12,245 nt of DNA from Pelagophyceae sp. CCMP2097 (Eukaryota; Sar; Pelagophyceae), in contig MU657229.1 of NCBI GenBank assembly GCA_026770575.1, forward strand, positions 194,354 to 206,598. The letters are read 5' to 3'. Positions within the stretch are counted from its first letter, which is position 1. Each line of letters opens with the position of its first letter. Below the pieces are notes generated by a model. The model had not been told where the DNA came from. It worked only from the letters and a program-made list of their open reading frames with translations, and searched no databases. This document shows, piece after piece, positions 8,701 to 12,245 of this stretch. The position numbers and the translations under genes were made by a program.

Positions 8701-9177
8701 GCGCCCCTCGGCGTTGCCAAAGGCGGCGAGCTGCACGATTTCCACGGAACGTAAAGCCGCGAGCGCCTCTGGCCTCAGAGCGTTGCACGAGACGTCCACG
8801 CACCCAAGCGCCGCAAACGCGTCGAACCCCGCCCCGGAAAGGCTCTCCAGCGCGTTGCGCGACAAATCGACCCACCACAGGCTCGGGCCTAGGCGTCTGC
8901 GTCGACGAAAACGCACTCTTTTGAAGCACCACGCACATTGGGAAAACGGCCGGCCCTCGAGCGACTTCAGGCCGACGCCGCTGAGCTTGAGCGAGAGCAT
9001 GCGCGAGCCTGGCGGACAAGGTCCGAACGGACGTCTGCGAGGTTACAGCTGCGCCACCTTACATCCCAGGAGCGCCGCCTTGCTGAGTGACGTTATGTGG
9101 GCCTCGCATCTCACAAACTCGGCCGTGCGCACGTCCGCCTTGCTCGCCAGCGCGAGCTTCTCCTGCGTCGCATGCAT
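5788..9177 (-). CDS. Leucine-rich repeat protein with long disordered C-terminal region
   Basis: Exons are 9177-9063, 9008-8937 and 8888-5788, giving 1095 aa. The ATG at 9177 has an in-frame TGA seven codons upstream. The first intron is GTAAGG-CAG (54 nt) and the second GTGCGT-TAG (48 nt); both are phase 1. Splicing out the second restores LRR spacing: MLSLKLSGVGLKSLEG, then SQCPSLWWVDLSRNALESL, then LGCVDVSCNAL. Three to four LRRs occupy about residues 25-115 and end in a cap-like YVPSVWVLDGEFVSASER. The remaining 900 or so residues are Ala/Pro/Ser/Arg-rich and mostly low complexity. Two more ordered blocks stand out: a helical Leu/Ala stretch (VVEALTVLLLDSLDLNAIEE) and a strand-rich block around VIDVSPFKGQPFVASVL and ELMWDPRGWWK. 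LRRs of this SDS22-like sort are common in axonemal and scaffold proteins, but I cannot name the family. A (G)9 run in the coding strand at 8461-8453 is prone to slippage. Confidence 0.82.
8500..8640 (-). repeat. Imperfect coding repeats rich in Ser, Asp, Arg and Ala
   Basis: Within the LRR gene, just after the LRR cap, the protein repeats a unit like DDAPxxSDGxxxxSR at least twice (DDAPHASDG, DDAPQSSDG), followed by decayed copies. The DNA is almost purely G and C with recurring GCGCGTCGTCG-like strings. It looks like a disordered linker expanding by slippage. Confidence 0.5.
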
Positions 9178-9625
9178 GACCACCCCCGACGAGCCTCAAG
9201 ATGGAGGCCAACCCGGCGCCGCGCCCTGCGCTTTCGCCGAAAAGGCGCAGTTAGAAATGCGTCGTGTGTTTACATACATCGTCAAACAGACTTGCCTGCT
9301 GCGAGGTAGCGGCGCGCCGCGCGCCCTCTGCCGCGCCCGTCCTCGGCGGCCCTCTAGGCAAAGCAACTCCGGGCAGCTGTGTGTTTTTAAAAGGCTTCTT
9401 TTCACGAAACAAGTTTCGGGCCTTTTTCGAGTCACTTCTTCTTCTATCTATTATGTTGTATGCACTTCCGCCGAAGTTCCGGCCGGAGCGACTCGGACTT
9501 GAATCCGCGGATCCTTTTGGCCACGACCCGCCGGCGCCGTCGACGCGGCACCTCTCTGGTGGCCCCGCAAACCCTCGTCCTCGCGCGCACCTTTCTGGAA
9601 AGCAGACCCTCGTCGACGTGAGGGC
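9178..9625. promoter_or_regulatory. Divergent promoter region between LRR and patatin genes
   Basis: This 448-bp stretch separates two diverging genes. It holds an A/T-rich patch, TTTTTAAAAGG, at 9384-9394, a possible TATA-like element for the plus strand. A nested inverted repeat follows: outer arms 9389-9395 and 9420-9426, inner arms 9405-9410 and 9413-9418. A pyrimidine-rich tract at 9430-9451 precedes an ATG at 9453. That ATG opens a 55-codon frame (PPKFRPERLGLESADPFG) ending at a GTGAGG donor-like site at 9618. It may be an alternative first exon of the patatin gene, joining in phase to a GCGCAG acceptor near 9672. Otherwise I see nothing here. Confidence 0.4.
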
Positions 9626-11107
9626 ATGCTCTGGCGGGGCGTCGTCCGGGCGGCGCGGCCAGCGGCGCAGCGGCGGCGCATTGCGTCGACCGGACTTGCG
9701 ACGGTCCGGCCGACGCCCGCGACGAAGCCGGTGCGCGGCGCGCCGCGTTTGCCCTTTTGGATCCTCTCTTTGGACGGCGGCGGCGTCCGCGGCGCCCTCT
9801 CTGCGACCATCCTCGCCACCACCCGCGCGAAGACAACGGAATGCCAAAGAGGCGGACCCTATACGCTGTCCCTACACGGCGGGGCCTCTCCGGAGACGGT
9901 CCCTACACGGTCGATGCCCGTTCTCCCTCGACGCGCTTCTGGGTAGGCTCGCATAGTGGCCCGGTACCCCAGGCTCCTCTCGCACCACGTCGAGCTCATC
10001 GCGGGCACGTCCGCCGGCGGCCTCTTAGGGCTGCTGCTGGCGTCGGGTTATACGCCTCTAGAATGTCGGGACATCTACGTGCAAGCGGCAAAAGACATTT
10101 TCACCCAGACTTCCACCGGCGCGTTCACTTCACGGACGTGGTTCCCCGGCGTCTTGCAGGCGAAACATTCCTCCGCCGCTCTCAAGGCCATGCTGACTAC
10201 GTACCTCGGGGACCGTCGGTTCGACGACCTGAAGCATTACACTTTAATAACGTCCTTCCGTGTCGACGGCATGCCCTCGAGTCACGCTTTGCACGAAGGC
10301 CCGCGCGACCCGCGCGACGACGCGAAAAAAGGCTGGAGGCCCGCTGTTTTCTCCAACTTACCATTTGTTGAGGGTGTAGCGCACCCCGACGACGACCTCT
10401 TATGCGTCGAAGCGGGCATGCGCACTAGTGCAGCGCCCGTCTTCCTCCCGATCCACGACGGTTATGCAGATGGGGCTCTATTCGCCGCGAACCCCTCGCT
10501 CGTGGCTGCAACAAAGGCTCTGGCGCATTTCCCGGGTTTAAGACGCGCGGACATGCGCGTCTTGTCCCTCGGCGCCGGCTGCTGGCCCACAAAAATTGAG
10601 ACTTCGGACAAGACCGGCGACTGGGGCATCTCGCAATGGGCGCCGCACTTGTTGGCTTTATTGTTAGACTCCAACTCGCTGTCCACCGAGCTCCTCACGA
10701 CGTTCCTCCTCGGCTCGGCGCGGGGCATCCACCGAATCGACCCCGTCTTCGCGGAAGCCATCGCCATCGACGACGTCGAGGCCGTCCCTCGACTAGTGCA
10801 GCTCGGCGAGGAGATGGACCTCTCGGCGACCTTTGCGTTTTTAGACCGCGAGCTTTCGGCCCCTTCGAGGCCCTTCCACGGCCTGGACGAGGACCACCAC
10901 CCGGAGGCGGAGCCGTACGCCAAAGCCTTTTCAAAACCCGCGGAAATCGGCGAGGACTACCACGACGACGAGGCGGAACCCTACGCAAAGGCCTTTTCAA
11001 GACCCTTTTCAAACGAGGCCGGCGAGGACTCGTACCACGACGCATGGTACCAGACCACGCTCCTCAACAACTGGGACCGAGCCGGAAGACGGCCCCAGGG
11101 GCCGTAA
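9626..11107 (+). CDS. Patatin-like phospholipase
   Basis: A lipid acyl hydrolase of the patatin/calcium-independent phospholipase A2 family. Exons are 9626-9824 and 9957-11107, giving 449 aa. All family signatures are present: oxyanion loop DGGGVRG at residues 50-56, nucleophile elbow GTSAGG with Ser85, and DGA with Asp238 as the second catalytic residue. The first 40 residues are Arg/Ala-rich with no acidic residue, like an organelle transit peptide. The join TTL-ARYPRLLSHHVELIAG is what the family predicts after ATIL. It requires a GC-AG intron (GCGCGA to ATAG, 132 nt, phase 1), because no GT donor lies close enough. Near the C-terminus EAEPYAKAFS occurs twice, 22 residues apart. The start could instead lie in an upstream exon at 9453. 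Its stop is four bases from that of the opposing gene. Substrate and membrane are not evident. Confidence 0.9.
9825..9956 (+). other. Probable GC-AG intron of the patatin gene with internal repeats
   Basis: The intron begins GCGCGA and ends GCATAG, interrupting a Leu codon (C|TG). In-frame stops occur in it (TAG at 9944). The exact 12-mer GTCCCTACACGG occurs at 9868-9879 and 9899-9910, with a variant, GGACCCTATACG, at 9854-9865. A palindrome, TCTCCGGAGA, lies between them at 9887-9896. An alternative donor, GTCCCT at 9899 with the acceptor at 9946, would add some 27 residues between ATIL and the family's next helix, which fits the family worse. Confidence 0.6.
10904..11005 (+). repeat. 66-bp tandem duplication in the patatin gene's 3' end
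   Basis: Two imperfect copies begin at 10904 and 10970. Each encodes EAEPYAKAFS with Lys-Pro or Arg-Pro after it, and a GED-YHD block follows each. Differences are mostly synonymous, so the copies have been kept in frame. They make an acidic/aromatic tail after the hydrolase domain. Confidence 0.65.
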
Positions 11108-11111
11108 CATT

Positions 11112-11893
11112 TTAAATTACGCGTCTGCCCGCCTCTTCGTACGTCGCTTCGAAGATGTCTTCGCAGTCGTACGCAAAGTCGTCGTCGTGCTCGAATTCGC
11201 CGCAGTGCTTTGCGAATGCGGCGGAATCGGCGAGTTTCGCGCCGCAGCCGCCGCACTTGATTCGGAATATTTGCTCGCTCGCATCACGTTTTTGCGCCGC
11301 AGCGCGGTGCGCCACCGCCACGGCACGGAACGCGGCCTCCACTTCCACACCCGCGCCGCCGGCGAAGAAGCGCGTCTCCGCGGCGCCGGCGTCCTGGGAA
11401 ACGCCCACGAGAGCATCGTAGTGAGTCCCCGTGTACAGCAGATACGCAGTCGGCCCGCCGTCGCCGTAAGTCAACAGACCGTCCGCGGAGACGACGCAGA
11501 GCCGAACGCCGTAGTGCCTACACTCCGCGAGTCGCACTCTGCGTCGCTCGTCTTGCACAAGAGCGCGGGCGCGGCGGCGCGCTGCGAGAAGACAATAATC
11601 TCGTGTTCGCCTCCCCAGTGGAACTCGTCTCGGATCCACGCCGCGTAGGCCTCGACGGGCTGGCCAACAACGAGGGCGCGCGATTCGGCGTCGGCGTCGG
11701 CGAGGACCGCGAGAGCGACGACTTCGCGGAGCGCCAGCTGCTCCTCCCGCGTCGCCGCGCGCCCGCCGTCGCAGAGGTAGGCCACCGCCGAGAACAGACA
11801 CCCGTTGTCATTCGGCACGCGCACGCGCCGCGCCTCCATGTGATCCTCCGTGGACGGGATCCCGCGGCGCGCCGGAGCTCTTTGCAGAATCAT
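11112..11893 (-). CDS. OTU1/YOD1-like deubiquitinase with C-terminal C2H2 finger
   Basis: A cysteine protease that removes ubiquitin; OTU1/YOD1 works with the p97/Cdc48 ATPase in ER-associated degradation. Exons are 11893-11583 and 11517-11112, giving 238 aa. The catalytic box is VPNDNGCLF (Asp29, Cys32), followed by the family block WIRDEFHWGGEHEIIV and the His box GTHYDAL (His136). A zinc finger of the OTU1 C-terminal type follows: Cys192-X2-Cys195-X12-His208-X5-His214. The join IIVFSQ-HYGVRLCVV gives exactly the family spacing and implies a 65-nt GC-AG intron (GCGCGC to GTGTAG, phase 2). A second ATG at codon 19 directly precedes the catalytic core and may be the true start. The UBX-like N-terminal domain of the human and yeast enzymes is absent. 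The upstream stop of the next gene lies only 34 bp away, leaving little room for a promoter. Confidence 0.88.
11518..11582 (-). other. Probable GC-AG intron of the OTU gene
   Basis: This 65-nt segment begins GCGCGC and ends GTGTAG in the coding sense, and interrupts a Gln codon (CA|G). Removing it restores the WGG...HYGV spacing of OTU1 enzymes, whereas both flanking frames are out of register without it. A GT donor (GTGCAAG) exists inside but would leave about eight extra residues and a 45-nt intron. Confidence 0.6.
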
Positions 11894-11927
11894 TTAGCGA
11901 ATATAAACCTCGCCGAAAACTTTACAA
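11894..11927. other. 34-bp A/T-rich gap between tandem minus-strand genes
   Basis: The gap and the adjoining LRR 3' end are strikingly A/T-rich for this locus. TTACAATTA occurs twice, at 11922-11930 and 11947-11955, with a 10-bp palindrome (AGGAATTCCT, 11938-11947) between. It may hold both the upstream gene's 3' processing signals and the OTU gene's transcription start. Confidence 0.4.
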
Positions 11928-12245
11928 TTATATAACTAGGAATTCCTTACAATTAGGATTCCAAAATCCTATGCAGCCGCGGGCCTTGAGCTTTCCGACG
12001 ATGGCTTTGTCGCACAGAGCGCTCGTGCACCCCGACAGGTCCAGCCACCTCAGCGCCGCGCAGTCGACGAGCCGTTCTGGTAGCGCAGTGAGGCCATTGC
12101 ACCCCGACAGGTCCAGCCACCTCAGCGCCGCGCAGTCGCCGAGCCGTTCTGGTAGCGCAGTGAGGCCGTTGCACATCCACAGATTCAGCTCCGTCAGCGC
12201 CGCGCAGTCGCCGAGCCGTTCTGGTAGCGCAGTGAGGCCGCTGCA
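11928..12245 (-). CDS. Leucine-rich repeat protein, C-terminal part, runs off the window
   Basis: The frame is open from the right edge to TAA at 11928-11930, giving the last 105 residues. Three and a half 24-residue repeats are visible, of the form CxGLTALPERLGDCAALRWLDLSG. The cysteine-punctuated units are typical of the large LRR families of pelagophyte genomes and resemble cysteine-containing plant LRRs. A non-repeat tail of about 35 residues follows (DKAIVGKLKARGCIGFWNPN). The N-terminus and any partner domain lie outside. LRRs bind proteins or ligands; no specific role can be given. Confidence 0.8.
   Translation of the reverse strand, partial: CSGLTALPERLGDCAALTELNLWMCNGLTALPERLGDCAALRWLDLSGCNGLTALPERLVDCAALRWLDLSGCTSALCDKAIVGKLKARGCIGFWNPNCKEFLVI
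12025..12245 (-). repeat. 72-bp tandem repeat encoding LRR units
   Basis: Units recur with an exact 72-bp period (for example at 12049, 12121 and 12193). They are nearly identical in DNA, including a 34-base block around the GAGCCGTTCTGGTAGCGCAG string. Near identity at synonymous sites indicates recent duplication or gene conversion. The array continues past the window edge. Confidence 0.85.

Noticed and set aside
5788..9000. LRR gene as a single 1070-codon exon starting at 9000
   Set aside because: An upstream exon at 9177-9063 with a canonical GTAAGG donor joins in phase and extends the LRRs. The 48-nt segment 8889-8936 disrupts LRR spacing and is flanked by GTGCGT and CTAG, so it is an intron.
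9453..9617. Separate small gene starting at the ATG at 9453
   Set aside because: The frame ends at a donor-like GTGAGG without its own stop and lies directly upstream of the patatin exon, so it is better regarded as an alternative first exon or 5' UTR.
9251..9847. Minus-strand open frames across the patatin first exon and promoter
   Set aside because: They oppose the certain patatin coding exon (DGGGVRG), are Arg-rich and have no ATG-based support or domain.

Overview
The window is nuclear DNA of a GC-rich, intron-containing eukaryote. Spliced genes with short introns (48-183 nt) and strong GC3 lie close together, and there are no bacterial-style operons or ribosome sites. The 72-nt leucine-rich tandem repeat at the right edge, an N-terminal signal on the protein read from 3979 leftward, and the compact high-GC style all fit a stramenopile alga. 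A pelagophyte of the Aureococcus/Pelagomonas kind is my best guess. That assignment is inference; no marker gene settles it.

Layout. (1) 1-253: a dense G4/hairpin cluster, then the presumed promoter. (2) 254-2444 (+), five exons: WDR34/DYNC2I2, an intermediate chain of cytoplasmic dynein-2, the retrograde intraflagellar transport motor. (3) 2582-3979 (-), six exons: a signal-peptide protein built of Met-rich S-P-[DE]-Q-M repeats. (4) 4139-5783 (+): one or two multi-exon genes that I can locate by codon bias and splice sites but cannot identify or close. (5) 5788-9177 (-), three exons: a 1095-aa leucine-rich-repeat protein with a long disordered tail. (6) 9626-11107 (+), two exons: a patatin-like phospholipase with an intact Ser-Asp dyad. 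(7) 11112-11893 (-), two exons: an OTU1/YOD1-type deubiquitinase with a C-terminal C2H2 finger but no UBX-like domain. (8) 11928-12245 (-): the C-terminal end of a cysteine-punctuated LRR protein that runs off the window.

The genes mostly alternate in strand, giving convergent pairs (2444/2582, 5783/5788, 11107/11112) and divergent pairs (3979/4139, 9177/9626). Stop codons in the patatin/OTU pair are four bases apart, so the 3' UTRs must overlap. I see no shared pathway; the neighbours look like an ordinary packed algal locus.

The most notable signal is in the splicing. Of 13 introns I can place, five begin GTGCGT, four of these with the longer string GTGCGTGG. Two others, in the patatin and OTU genes, are best explained as GC-AG introns beginning GCGCG. 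Two introns of similar length (130 and 132 nt) in unrelated genes also carry the same short repeat, close to GTCCCTAYACGG. Together these suggest a shared origin for some introns, such as introner-like elements. No tRNA, rRNA, CRISPR array or transposase was seen.
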